Positions 49,348 through 58,110 of a stretch of DNA of 64,000 bases are shown one piece after another. A program made the translations under genes and the position numbers. The stretch lies in assembly GCA_022072085.1 (NCBI GenBank), contig JAJVII010000021.1:1-64000 (forward strand), written 5' to 3'. Each line of letters begins with the position of its first letter. The stretch's first letter is position 1. The notes below the pieces were generated by a model that was given only the letters and a program-made list of their open reading frames with translations, did no database searches and had not been told where the DNA came from. This DNA is from Phycisphaerae bacterium. GTDB taxonomy: Bacteria; Planctomycetota; Phycisphaerae; JAJVII01.

Positions 49348-52200
49348 ATGTTGAGACGGTCGATTCAATGGGGCGGGCTCGCGCTCCTGCTGTGCTGTCC
49401 GTGCGTCCGAGCCGTCGATGCGGCGTCCGAGGTGTCGCCAGGGGAATGCAAGGGGCTGTGCCTGGTGCTGGGAGACGCCGACGGGCAAGTAGCCATCGCC
49501 CGGGCGCGTGACGGCTGGTTGGTTTGTGTCCAGGCGACCGCGCCGGCTGAGGCCCTGGCGGTGCGCCAGGCGGCCGAGTCGGCCGGGCTGCTGGGCCGAT
49601 CGCTCTTTGTCACTGAGGGCGACCTGCACCGGCTGAACCTTGCCGACAATCTGGCTGACGAGGTCCTGTCCGTCGGCGCCGTGCAGGTGGACCGGGCCGA
49701 GATTCTCCGCGTCCTTCGCCCCGGCGGAAGGGCAACCATCGGCGGCAGGGAGATCATCAAACCCCAGCCAGAAGGCGCCGACGCCTGGTCGCATCCCTAT
49801 CACGGGCCGGACAATAATCCCCAGTCGGCCGATCGGATCGCCCGGGCCCCTTACCTGACGCAGTTCATCGCGGACCCGGCCTTCGGCTGCATGCCGGAAG
49901 TCACCGTGGCGGCCGGCGGTCGCGTGTTTCGGGCGTTCGGGCACCTGGCGTTCCGGCAGTATCAGAACCCGGTCATCAACACGCTGTTCGCGGTCAACGC
50001 CTTCAACGGCACGATCCTCTGGACGCGCCCGCTGACGCCGGGCTTCATGATTCACCGCAACACGATGATCGCGACCGAGGACCTGCTGCTCCTGGGCGAC
50101 GACACCTCGTGCAAGCTGATCGACGCCGCCACCGGGCGTGTGACGCGGCAGATCCTCGTGCCCGAGGGCATCTCCGACGGGCCGGTCTTCAAGTGGATGG
50201 CCCTGGCCGACGGCGTACTCTACGCGCTGGTCGGGGCGAAGGAGGTCCAGCCGCCCGTGCAGAAGGGCCAGCCGGCAACGGTGGGCGGCTGGCCCTGGGC
50301 CATGTGGCCGGGCTTTGACTATGCCGATCCGAAGACCGCCTACGGATTCGGCCGCACGCTGGTCGCCTTCGACGTCAAGAGCGGTGACGTGCTCTGGCAT
50401 CACCGTGAGAACGACTACATCGACAGCCGCGGGACCTGCCTGTCGGACGGGAAGATATTCTACATCAGCCCTGGGCGGTTCCTCGCGCGGCTGGATTGCC
50501 GCAAGGGCGCCGTAGACTTCAAGGCCAACCAGGCTGACCTGATGGAGGCGATCGGTCCCAACGGCCGGGCCCAGGGCTACCGGACGGGCTTTGCCAGCAC
50601 GACCTATCTGAAGGCATTCAAGAAATACCTGCTGCTGGCCGGTCCTCAGCGACCCAGGCTGGTGGCGGTGTCGGCCGAAACGGGCAAGCTCCTCTGGCAG
50701 CGGCCCGATGGCAACCTCCAGATCGTGCTGCGTGACGATGCGATCTACGCGGCCGGCGGACAGGGCACCAGCAGCTACAAACTCGACTACGAAACTGGGC
50801 GAGAACTGGCCCGCTTCACCGATCGCCGCGCCTGCACGCGGGCAACCGGCAGCATCGACAGCATCTTCTATCGCGCCAAGGAAGGCACTGTGCGGATGAT
50901 CCCGGCGACGGGGACGACCGAGCACATCGCCGCGTTCCGCCCGCCTTGCGAGTCGGGCGTGATAGTCTCGCAGGGGCTTCTTCACTGGGGGCCGTGGATC
51001 TGTGGCTGTCGGCTGGCCCAGTTCGGCCACATCGCGCTGGGACCGGCCGGGGCGTTCGAGTTCCACTCGCCGGCGGATGACGCGTCGCGTTTCCAGGCCG
51101 GCCCGGGCGACCCGGCCCGAGTGCAGCCGCTGGAGGTCGCCGCCGGCGACTGGCCCGCCGTCCGGATGAATCTTTCGACCGACGTCGCCGTCGGGCAGGC
51201 CGGGCGGGAGCGGTGGACCTTCACACCCGAGAGCCGGGGCCTGCCCAGCCCGGCCATCGCAGCCGCGGGGCTCGTGTTTGTCGGCGGCGGCGACGGCGTC
51301 GTGCGAGCCCTGAACGAAGGCGACGGCACGATGCGATGGCAGGCGTTCACCGGAGCGGCCATCCGCTCGGCCCCGGCATTGTGGAACGGCCGGCTCTATG
51401 TCGGGTCGGCCGACGGCTGGCTGTACACTTTGGAGGCGGCAACGGGGCGGCTGCTGTGGCGATATCGAGTGGCGCCGACCGACCGATGGATTCCCGTGTT
51501 CGGGCATTTGCAGTCGACCTGGCCTGTGGCGGGCGGGGCGGCGGTGGCGGACGGCGTGGTCTATGCGGCCGCGGGCATGGCCCACTACGACGGCACCTAC
51601 GTCGTCGCCCTGGACGCCGTGACCGGCAAGCTGAAGTGGAGCAACGACGGCTCCGGTTCGCTGTCCAAGGTTCACAACGGCATCGAGGTGCGCGGGCCGC
51701 TCTACGTCGACGGCGACGCGATCTGCTTCGCCGGCGGCAATGTCTACGCGGTTGCGCGATTCAACCGCGCTACAGGGCGTTGCCTGAACACCCCGGTCGA
51801 CAGCGAGACATCGTCGGCCTACTGCTTCTTCAGCCTTCCGCTGGGCCTGTCTCCCGGGATGCAATTCAAGCTGGCCGGAGAGCTGGACCTGTCGGCCAAC
51901 AACAACCGCGGGCAACTTACGATCGGCCGCCAACCGGTCAACCTGCTGGCGACGTACCGCGCGTTCGCCCTGGCCGGCAAAACAGTGCTGGCGGCCGGCA
52001 GCCCCGCCCCTGGCGACGACGCGCGGGCCGTCTTCGCCCTGGCCGCCGGCAACATCGACAGCGGCGCCAAGCTCTGGTCGGCGTCCCTGCCCGCCTGCCC
52101 GGTCCCTGGCGGGGTCATCGTCACGCGCTCGGGACGGGTGGTCACGTCACTTGCGGACGGACGGATCGTGTGCTTCGACACGGCGGCACAGCAGCGGTAG
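49348..52200 (+). CDS. Secreted PQQ-like beta-propeller with methyltransferase-like N-terminal domain
   Basis: 950 residues from the ATG at 49348 (CAGGAGG upstream). Signal peptide to VRAVDA. Residues about 30-150 carry GLCLVLGDADGQVAIARA, RSLFVTEGDLHRLNLADN then LADEVLSV and EILRVLRPGGRATIGG, which resemble strands of class I methyltransferases, though motif I is degenerate. A long propeller follows with repeats such as LLLGDDTSCKLIDAATGRV, LVAFDVKSGDVLWHHREND, LYVGSADGWLYTLEAATGRL and VALDAVTGKLKWSNDGSGS, which are PQQ-type blades. It is probably a periplasmic binding or scaffold protein, not an active dehydrogenase, since calcium-binding dehydrogenase motifs are absent. Confidence 0.8.
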   Translation: MLRRSIQWGGLALLLCCPCVRAVDAASEVSPGECKGLCLVLGDADGQVAIARARDGWLVCVQATAPAEALAVRQAAESAGLLGRSLFVTEGDLHRLNLADNLADEVLSVGAVQVDRAEILRVLRPGGRATIGGREIIKPQPEGADAWSHPYHGPDNNPQSADRIARAPYLTQFIADPAFGCMPEVTVAAGGRVFRAFGHLAFRQYQNPVINTLFAVNAFNGTILWTRPLTPGFMIHRNTMIATEDLLLLGDDTSCKLIDAATGRVTRQILVPEGISDGPVFKWMALADGVLYALVGAKEVQPPVQKGQPATVGGWPWAMWPGFDYADPKTAYGFGRTLVAFDVKSGDVLWHHRENDYIDSRGTCLSDGKIFYISPGRFLARLDCRKGAVDFKANQADLMEAIGPNGRAQGYRTGFASTTYLKAFKKYLLLAGPQRPRLVAVSAETGKLLWQRPDGNLQIVLRDDAIYAAGGQGTSSYKLDYETGRELARFTDRRACTRATGSIDSIFYRAKEGTVRMIPATGTTEHIAAFRPPCESGVIVSQGLLHWGPWICGCRLAQFGHIALGPAGAFEFHSPADDASRFQAGPGDPARVQPLEVAAGDWPAVRMNLSTDVAVGQAGRERWTFTPESRGLPSPAIAAAGLVFVGGGDGVVRALNEGDGTMRWQAFTGAAIRSAPALWNGRLYVGSADGWLYTLEAATGRLLWRYRVAPTDRWIPVFGHLQSTWPVAGGAAVADGVVYAAAGMAHYDGTYVVALDAVTGKLKWSNDGSGSLSKVHNGIEVRGPLYVDGDAICFAGGNVYAVARFNRATGRCLNTPVDSETSSAYCFFSLPLGLSPGMQFKLAGELDLSANNNRGQLTIGRQPVNLLATYRAFALAGKTVLAAGSPAPGDDARAVFALAAGNIDSGAKLWSASLPACPVPGGVIVTRSGRVVTSLADGRIVCFDTAAQQR

Positions 52201-52273
52201 CCGTCAACGCGGAATCGAATGAGTCGGGCCCCCGGCCTCCGGCGGCGGGAGCACTGGCAGGCCGGCCGCGCGG

Positions 52274-53500
52274 CTACTTCAGCGACCAGCAGGTCAGGTT
52301 GTCCTTGTCCTTGACGTAGATGCAATCGCCAGCGATGGCCGGGCAGGCGAAGGTGTCCCGGTCGGCCACTTTATAGGTCGCCAGGTCGGTGCGCTTGTCG
52401 GCGCCGGCCTTGAGGACGATCAACTGACCGTCGTCGGGCAGTGCCAGGATGGCGTCCCCGGCCGCGAGCATCGCGCTGTAGCCGCCGAGGTTCCCGGTGT
52501 CGGTCCAGACCGTCTTGCCGTCGGAACCGTTGAGGCAGAACAGGTCGCCCTTCTCGCTGACGCCGTAGAGCCGGCCGCCGCTGAGCACCGGCGTGCAGAA
52601 CTGGACGGCAACCGGGCTGGTCCAGGCCTCCGTCGCACTCAGCTTGCCGCTCTGCATCTTCGCGACCTTAAGTGCCTTGGTCCCTCGGCCCGAGCCGCTG
52701 ACGATCACCATGTCGCCATCGACCACCGGCGTGGCCGCATTATACGACCGGCCGCTCCCGGCGAACGGAACTTCCCACAACACCTGGCCATCGGCCACGG
52801 CCAGGCTGACGACCGACTTGCTGGTCAGCGCGACGATCTGGCTGACGCCGTCGACCGTCATGAGGACCGGGGAGGCGTAGGCGCTGCCCTGATTGGGACA
52901 CGTCCACTTCTGCTTCCCGTCGTCAAGAGCATAAGCGACGATTGCGCCGCCGGTCTCCGGTCCAAGCTGCGCCACGGCCATGCCGTCGACGATGATGGGG
53001 GAGGAGGACGTGAAGAATCGCGGCGTGCCCTTGATTTCGTCCTTACGCCAGACGACCGTGCCCTTCTCGGCGTCCAGGCAGCTCAGCACGCCGGAGACGC
53101 CCAGGGTGACGACCTTGCCGCTGGCGACGGCAGGCGTTGACCGCGGCCCGGAGTGGGCCCGTGCCGCCGGACCGGCGATGGCGGCAACCGGGTTCCTGTC
53201 GCGCCAGATTTCCTTGTGGTCTTCGGCATTCAGGCAGAGCGTGACCTCGTCGTTGCCGACGCGGGCAAAGACATAGAGCCGTCCTCCCGCGAGCACCGGC
53301 GAAGCATCGCCCCCGCCAACGCTCACCTGCCACTTGCGGGTCAGTTCCTTCGGCCAGGCGTCTGCCGCCTTGAAGTCGGCCGCTCTCCCGTCCCGGTTCG
53401 GCCCGCGCCACTGCGGCCAGTCACCGCCTTGCAGTTGGCAGACCGCCAGCAGAATCGTCCCTGCCGTCGCCGCGCACAATGCCCATTTCGTCCTGCTCAT
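52274..53500 (-). CDS. Secreted PQQ-like beta-propeller protein
   Basis: 408 residues from the ATG at 53500 (GGGAGG upstream). Signal peptide MSRTKWALCAATAGTILLAV. The mature protein begins DWPQWRGPNRDG, the hallmark of planctomycete PQQ propellers, then blades such as VTLGVSGVLSCLDAEKGTVV, SLAVADGQVLWEVPFAGSG and GVSEKGDLFCLNGSDGKTVW. Seven or eight blades fill the length. Likely a periplasmic BamB-like scaffold. It is convergent with the larger propeller gene; the two are probably related but belong to different subgroups. Confidence 0.88.
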   Translation of the reverse strand: MSRTKWALCAATAGTILLAVCQLQGGDWPQWRGPNRDGRAADFKAADAWPKELTRKWQVSVGGGDASPVLAGGRLYVFARVGNDEVTLCLNAEDHKEIWRDRNPVAAIAGPAARAHSGPRSTPAVASGKVVTLGVSGVLSCLDAEKGTVVWRKDEIKGTPRFFTSSSPIIVDGMAVAQLGPETGGAIVAYALDDGKQKWTCPNQGSAYASPVLMTVDGVSQIVALTSKSVVSLAVADGQVLWEVPFAGSGRSYNAATPVVDGDMVIVSGSGRGTKALKVAKMQSGKLSATEAWTSPVAVQFCTPVLSGGRLYGVSEKGDLFCLNGSDGKTVWTDTGNLGGYSAMLAAGDAILALPDDGQLIVLKAGADKRTDLATYKVADRDTFACPAIAGDCIYVKDKDNLTCWSLK

Positions 53501-53790
53501 GACGTGCCTCCCGTTTCCGGCCCAACCGAGGAAGTGGTATTCGACGGTGGTCCAGCATACGTCTGCCCCGTCGCTGACGTCAAGCCCGTCACCACGAGCC
53601 GCCCGGAGCCGAGACAGAGCGCGCGGACAAGAATGCCATAATGAATTGGCCGGGCCGGCTCGGCCCCCCTGCCGATCACCGACCCGGCGTGCCCCCGGTT
53701 CCGGAACTCTCACGTCGGCGCCGTTTCCCCCTGGGGCATGCGCGATTGTAAGACAGCCCGCGCCGCGACGCGATGATAACGTCCCGGGTT

Positions 53791-53817
53791 TTGTGTAACC
53801 CGCGCGTCGGGTAAGAT
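53791..53817 (+). promoter_or_regulatory. Possible promoter giving a leaderless nnrE transcript
   Basis: TTGTGT and TAAGAT with a 15-bp spacer (short). The -10 ends six bases before the ATG at 53824, and no ribosome site fits between. Confidence 0.35.
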
Positions 53818-53823
53818 GACGCC

Positions 53824-54552
53824 ATGCCCATCTCGCTCCAGGACATCTATCTCACCGTCGCCCAGACGCGGCGGATCGACGCGCTGGCCGTCGAGCGCTA
53901 TCGCATGCCGTCGATCGTGCTGATGGAGAACGCGGCCCGCTCGGCGCTTGCGGCCGTCACGACGTTCTACCCGCCCGAGAACTTCCGCCGCGTCGCGGCG
54001 CTGGTCGGGGCGGGCAACAACGGCGGTGACGGGCTGGCCGTCGCCCGGCTGCTGCACAACGCCGGCTATCTCGTCCGCGTCGTCTACGCGGCCGACCCCG
54101 ACAAACTCGACGGCGACGCGGGCGTCAACCGCGACATTGTCCAGGCGATGCACCTGCCCGACGAGTTGCTGCGGAGCGGCGACGAGTTGAACCTGGAGCG
54201 GGCCGAGGCCGTCTTCGGCGACAGCGACCTGGCCGTCGACGGGCTGCTGGGCACAGGCATCAAGGGCGCGGCTCGCCCGCCGCTGCGCGACCTGATCGAG
54301 TTGCTGAACAATCAGCCGGCGCTGCCGGTGGTCGCGCTGGACGTGCCCAGCGGCTTCGACGCCGACGCGGGCATGCCGGCCGACCAGGGCGAGGGGTCCG
54401 CCGTCATCGCCGAGACGACGGTGACCTTCGCCGCCAACAAGGCCGGCTACCGCGAGCCCGGAGCCGACGCCTACACCGGCCGAGTTATCGTCGGCAGCAT
54501 CGGCGTGCCGGTGGAACTGCTCGAAGAGGTCCGCGGCACTCTTCGGCCGTGA
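53824..54552 (+). CDS. nnrE: NAD(P)H-hydrate epimerase (YjeF N-terminal domain)
   Basis: 242 residues. LTVAQTRRIDALAVERYRMP, SIVLMENAARSA, AALVGAGNNGGDGLAVARLL and DGLLGTGIKG are the YjeF-N signatures, with VVALDVPSGFDADAG and ETTVTFAANKAGY near the end. The enzyme epimerises damaged NAD(P)H hydrates in the cytoplasm. The dehydratase half (NnrD) is not fused here and not seen in the window. The start codon has only a -10-like box upstream and no ribosome site. Confidence 0.93.
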   Translation: MPISLQDIYLTVAQTRRIDALAVERYRMPSIVLMENAARSALAAVTTFYPPENFRRVAALVGAGNNGGDGLAVARLLHNAGYLVRVVYAADPDKLDGDAGVNRDIVQAMHLPDELLRSGDELNLERAEAVFGDSDLAVDGLLGTGIKGAARPPLRDLIELLNNQPALPVVALDVPSGFDADAGMPADQGEGSAVIAETTVTFAANKAGYREPGADAYTGRVIVGSIGVPVELLEEVRGTLRP

Positions 54553-54602
54553 GCAAAGGATTGTCTGCGGATGCTCGGGGGAATCTTCGCGGACCTCTGG
54601 GT

Positions 54603-55502
54603 TCACCGCGCCAGCCAGCGGCGGCGGGCCTTGCACAGGTAGGTGATCAGCGGGTTGACGAACTGCGTGGCCCGGGCCTCGAGCACCTGGGCCAGCAGCA
54701 TGTGGGCGTCGGTGAGCGAATGGCCGAACTCCGCGGCCATCCATCGCAGCAGGTCTTCCAGCGCCTGCTCGAAGGCCGCCTCGGCCGGCCGGGCGAATCC
54801 GGTCGTCGCGATGAACTCGTCGGACTCGATCCGCGGATTGCGGAACGAAGCGGGCCGATCGGCCAACTCGACCTTCAGCGTCAGCCGGGCGCCGGTCTCG
54901 ATGCCGCCGGCGCCGTCGATTTCGCCGTCGCCCTGGATCGCGTGCACGTCGCCGACGTGCAGCAGCGCCCCCTCGCAGAACACCGGCAGGTGAACGCGGA
55001 CCCCGACGGCGATCTCCGGCACGTCGAAGTTGCCGCCGTACTCGCCGTTGTGGGCGTTGGAAAGCGCTTCGGCCGGCCGGGCAACGCCGATGTAGCCGAT
55101 CATCGGGGCCGCCGGTATCCGCAGCGCGTCGGACCATTCCACCCAGCCGTCGCGGACGCGCACGACCTTGCAGCCGGGCTGCCAGCCGTCGTCGGGGCCG
55201 AGTCGGCCGACTACCGGGCTCCGCCGCCCGACACGCGTGTAACCGAACTCGTGCAGCTCGATGCCCAGGACGTGGACGACGGCCACCTGGCCCGGCCGGG
55301 CGCCGGTCACGGCGATGCAGCCGGCGGAGGCGTTGATACCGCCTTCGGCGTCCTCGTGCCATTGGCCCGTGCGCGAGTCGAACTGCCGGCCGCAGGTCGG
55401 CACAGTGTCGACCTCGAACGCCTCGCCGGGCGCGACGGTGAAGGTGACCGGGTTGCTCGCGGCCGTATGGGAGTAGATCGCTTCGGGCGTTGCGCGGCGC
55501 AT
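54603..55502 (-). CDS. Acetamidase/formamidase family protein
   Basis: 299 residues with no signal peptide. GGINASAGCIAVTGARPGQV, the GNFDVPEIAVGVRVHLPVF core and GALLHVGDVHAIQGDGEIDG match the FmdA/AmdA family, which hydrolyses short amides to the acid and ammonia using bound zinc. It ends with a helical tail (EALEDLLRWMAAEF). It is the last gene of the kelch operon; its ATG lies two bases beyond the kelch gene's stop. This suggests that an amide product of whatever the operon breaks down is handled here. Confidence 0.88.
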   Translation of the reverse strand: MRRATPEAIYSHTAASNPVTFTVAPGEAFEVDTVPTCGRQFDSRTGQWHEDAEGGINASAGCIAVTGARPGQVAVVHVLGIELHEFGYTRVGRRSPVVGRLGPDDGWQPGCKVVRVRDGWVEWSDALRIPAAPMIGYIGVARPAEALSNAHNGEYGGNFDVPEIAVGVRVHLPVFCEGALLHVGDVHAIQGDGEIDGAGGIETGARLTLKVELADRPASFRNPRIESDEFIATTGFARPAEAAFEQALEDLLRWMAAEFGHSLTDAHMLLAQVLEARATQFVNPLITYLCKARRRWLAR

Positions 55503-55504
55503 GG

Positions 55505-56851
55505 TTACTGCTCCTTCTTCCCTTCGGCCGTCACGCGGCAGACGCGAACCGACTGTCCGTCGTAGACGATCAGCACATCATGGTCCGGGTCGTAGTATCC
55601 GGTCTGGCGGGCGTAAGGCCGCTTGTCGAAGGTCAGTTTGCCCTCGGTCGGCAACTTGCGCCACTGCCCGGCGGCCACGTCGAAACCTCGCAGGTCGCGG
55701 GCGTCGCCCCAATGCCCCTTGGTCGCATTGACCAGCAGGAACAGATCGGCTGCACTGTCGTAGGCGAATATCGTCACCGCGTCATGGGCATACTGGTCGT
55801 CAACGGTCGTCGCGTGCGACCAGGCGTTGGTTGCGACATCGTAGACGAAGGTCTCCTTCTCCAGGACCGCGACCAGCTTGCGGTGGCGCGGGCTGTAGGC
55901 CATCTGGCACTCGCTGCCCGGGACCAGCTTGGCGCCCCACAGGTCGCGGATGGACTTGCCGCCGTTGGGCTTCAACTCGGCCCAGGCGTTGGCCGCGGCG
56001 TCGTAGGTCCACATCGCGAAATCGTTGGGCGAGACGTTCTGGGCGGCGCAATACCAGAGGGTCTTCTTCCAGTCGGGAATGTATGTGAGCGAGCCGCCCA
56101 TCCCGCGGAGGTACGGCCGCGGGTCGTCGCCGAGCTGCCGCTGCCACTGGCGAGCGACCGGGTCGAAGCAGTAGAGCCCCGTGCCGGGCTTGAGCCGTTT
56201 CTCCAGTTCGGCGGCATCCTGACCGGTTGCCTCGGCGTAGCTCTTCACCTTCTCGCGCATCACCGCGTCGTTGTCGAGCACGGCCCAGAGCAGCCGCCCC
56301 GCCGACTCGTCCCACGCCAGCCCGTCCCATGTGTGCCACGGCTCGACGGGACCGTGGTTGCGTCTCGTGCGGAGGTGGCCGTCGGCCACCTCGGCGTATT
56401 GCGTGTACCACTGCGTGAGGAACTCGCGCTGTTTGGCGACGTCCTGGCCGCGCTTGATCGCGTCGCGGGCGCGGCGGATGGCGCCGTGGTCGCCGCCGTC
56501 GCCGGCTGCCAGGCGGATCCATGTGTTCGAGCCGAGGTGATACTCCCAGCAGTCGTTCAGCCGCGATGGCGACTGGTGGTTGGCCCCGGCGAAAAGGGCC
56601 GTGCGGCGCGAGGGGGCGTAGCACATCTTGTCGCAGTAGTCGCGCCCCTGGGGACCGGACTTCGCGAAGCCCGGGTCCCCGTCGATCCGGTCGCCGGTGA
56701 CCTTGAACTGCGGCAGCGCGACGACCTGGTTGGCCGGCAGGTCGGTCAGCAGCTTCACGACGGCCGGGTCGTCCGCATAGGGCTGTGTCGTCTGGGCCGT
56801 CGCAGCCGACGCCAGGAAGAGCACGGCAGGCATCCACAGTGTCGTTCGCAT
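55505..56851 (-). CDS. Secreted kelch-type beta-propeller protein (small)
   Basis: 448 residues. Signal peptide MRTTLWMPAVLFLASAATAQ. Blades of kelch spacing include LNDCWEYHLGSNTWIRLAAG, FAMWTYDAAANAWAELKPNG and ETFVYDVATNAWSHATTVDD, the last near LVAVLEKETFVY. A long helical insert (AIRRARDAIKRGQDVAKQRE) separates two blade groups. Likely periplasmic or extracellular. The third kelch gene of the operon. Confidence 0.82.
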   Translation of the reverse strand: MRTTLWMPAVLFLASAATAQTTQPYADDPAVVKLLTDLPANQVVALPQFKVTGDRIDGDPGFAKSGPQGRDYCDKMCYAPSRRTALFAGANHQSPSRLNDCWEYHLGSNTWIRLAAGDGGDHGAIRRARDAIKRGQDVAKQREFLTQWYTQYAEVADGHLRTRRNHGPVEPWHTWDGLAWDESAGRLLWAVLDNDAVMREKVKSYAEATGQDAAELEKRLKPGTGLYCFDPVARQWQRQLGDDPRPYLRGMGGSLTYIPDWKKTLWYCAAQNVSPNDFAMWTYDAAANAWAELKPNGGKSIRDLWGAKLVPGSECQMAYSPRHRKLVAVLEKETFVYDVATNAWSHATTVDDQYAHDAVTIFAYDSAADLFLLVNATKGHWGDARDLRGFDVAAGQWRKLPTEGKLTFDKRPYARQTGYYDPDHDVLIVYDGQSVRVCRVTAEGKKEQ

Positions 56852-56889
56852 GGTCGATGTCCTCTTTTCGTGCAGGTGAGGCGAGCGTG

Positions 56890-58101
56890 TCAGCCGGGCT
56901 CGTTGGCCAGCCAGCGGTCGAGGAACTTTACGAACTGGATGTCGCTGACATCGTCCGTCGCCTCGACCTCGTGGCCGCCGCCGTGACGGAAGACGGCGAA
57001 GCGATCGGCCAGGCCCAGGCGCTCGTAGAAGCCGGCCAGGCGGGCGTATTCCGCCTCGGCTGCGCCGCGGTCGACCGCGTCGTCGCCGACGCCGGCCTCG
57101 ATGCCGAAGGGGCGCGGGCAGATCAGCGAGGCGATGTCCGCGTCACCGAAGTCCGTCAGCTTGGCGAAGCTGGACGCGTCCTCGTCGTAGAACAGCGTCG
57201 GGCGGTAGCCTTGCGTGCCGCCGATGAGCTTGCCGTATCGCTCGTTGAAGTAGGCGCTGGAGACCGCGGCCGCGACGCGCGTGTCCATCGCGGGCATGTG
57301 CACCGCGCTCATGCCGCCCTGGCTCAGGCCGTACATGCCCACGCGCTGCGGGTCCGCCTCGGCCAGTTCCCGCAGCAGATCCACGCCGCGCGACAGGGCG
57401 AACATCTCGGTAGTGAACAGCCGCCAGCCGAAGTAGCGGAACCCGCGGTCGATGTAGTTGCGGGCCTTGGTCTGAGGCGACCACTTCTTGGACTCGTCCT
57501 TGCCGTACTTCTCCAGGATGTAGTTGCGGATTTCGGTCTCGGTTTCGTTCATCAGGTGGAACGCCCGGTGGTCCAGATCGCGCGTGCGTCCGGGGTCGAA
57601 ACCCGTGACCATCCGCGTCGCCAGCACGACGTAGCCGTGCGCCGCCAGGCGCGCGCCGATGTCCTTGTAGATCGTCTGCTCCGCGACGAAGCCGCAGATT
57701 CGCTCGGGCGGACCGTTCACGCCGACCTGCACGATCAGCCCGGCCCGCGGGCCCGGGGCCCTGGGGACCAGCAGCAGGCCGTCGGTGCGCACGCCCTCGA
57801 ACAGCGTGTAGGTCGCCCGCTCCAGCGTGAAGGCCTTGAACTCACGGATGGGCTCGCGGACCAACTCCAGCGGCCCGCGATCCCAGTGCCAGCCGCCCAT
57901 CATCTGCATGTATTTCGTCCGCATCGGCTCGACGGACCGCTCGTAGGCTGCGACGCTCGAGAAGTCGCGGGCCCAGCGGGCGTCGCGCCCGTCGTAGATC
58001 TCGCGGGCCTTGCGCTTGAAATACGCCTCGAACTGGTCGAACAGCGCCCTCTGCCGCGGATAGACGTCATCGGGCCCGAAGCAGAAATCCTCATAGGGCA
58101 T
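56890..58101 (-). CDS. Alpha/beta hydrolase (esterase-like)
   Basis: 403 residues, no signal peptide. The nucleophile elbow is GMYGLSQGGMSAVH with Ser260; VDLLRELAEADPQRV precedes it. The acid and His candidates are DDAVDRGAAEAEYARL and FRHGGGHEVEAT. The oxyanion strand is GLIVQVGVNGPPERI. A long N-terminal helical cap (RALFDQFEAYFKRKAREIYD) covers residues 1-90. It resembles planctomycete acetyl-xylan-esterase or Abhydrolase_7-type enzymes, which usually act on esters of sugars. It sits between two kelch genes in one operon (9 bases from the upstream gene). Confidence 0.82.
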   Translation of the reverse strand: MPYEDFCFGPDDVYPRQRALFDQFEAYFKRKAREIYDGRDARWARDFSSVAAYERSVEPMRTKYMQMMGGWHWDRGPLELVREPIREFKAFTLERATYTLFEGVRTDGLLLVPRAPGPRAGLIVQVGVNGPPERICGFVAEQTIYKDIGARLAAHGYVVLATRMVTGFDPGRTRDLDHRAFHLMNETETEIRNYILEKYGKDESKKWSPQTKARNYIDRGFRYFGWRLFTTEMFALSRGVDLLRELAEADPQRVGMYGLSQGGMSAVHMPAMDTRVAAAVSSAYFNERYGKLIGGTQGYRPTLFYDEDASSFAKLTDFGDADIASLICPRPFGIEAGVGDDAVDRGAAEAEYARLAGFYERLGLADRFAVFRHGGGHEVEATDDVSDIQFVKFLDRWLANEPG

Positions 58102-58110
58102 CGCTGCACC

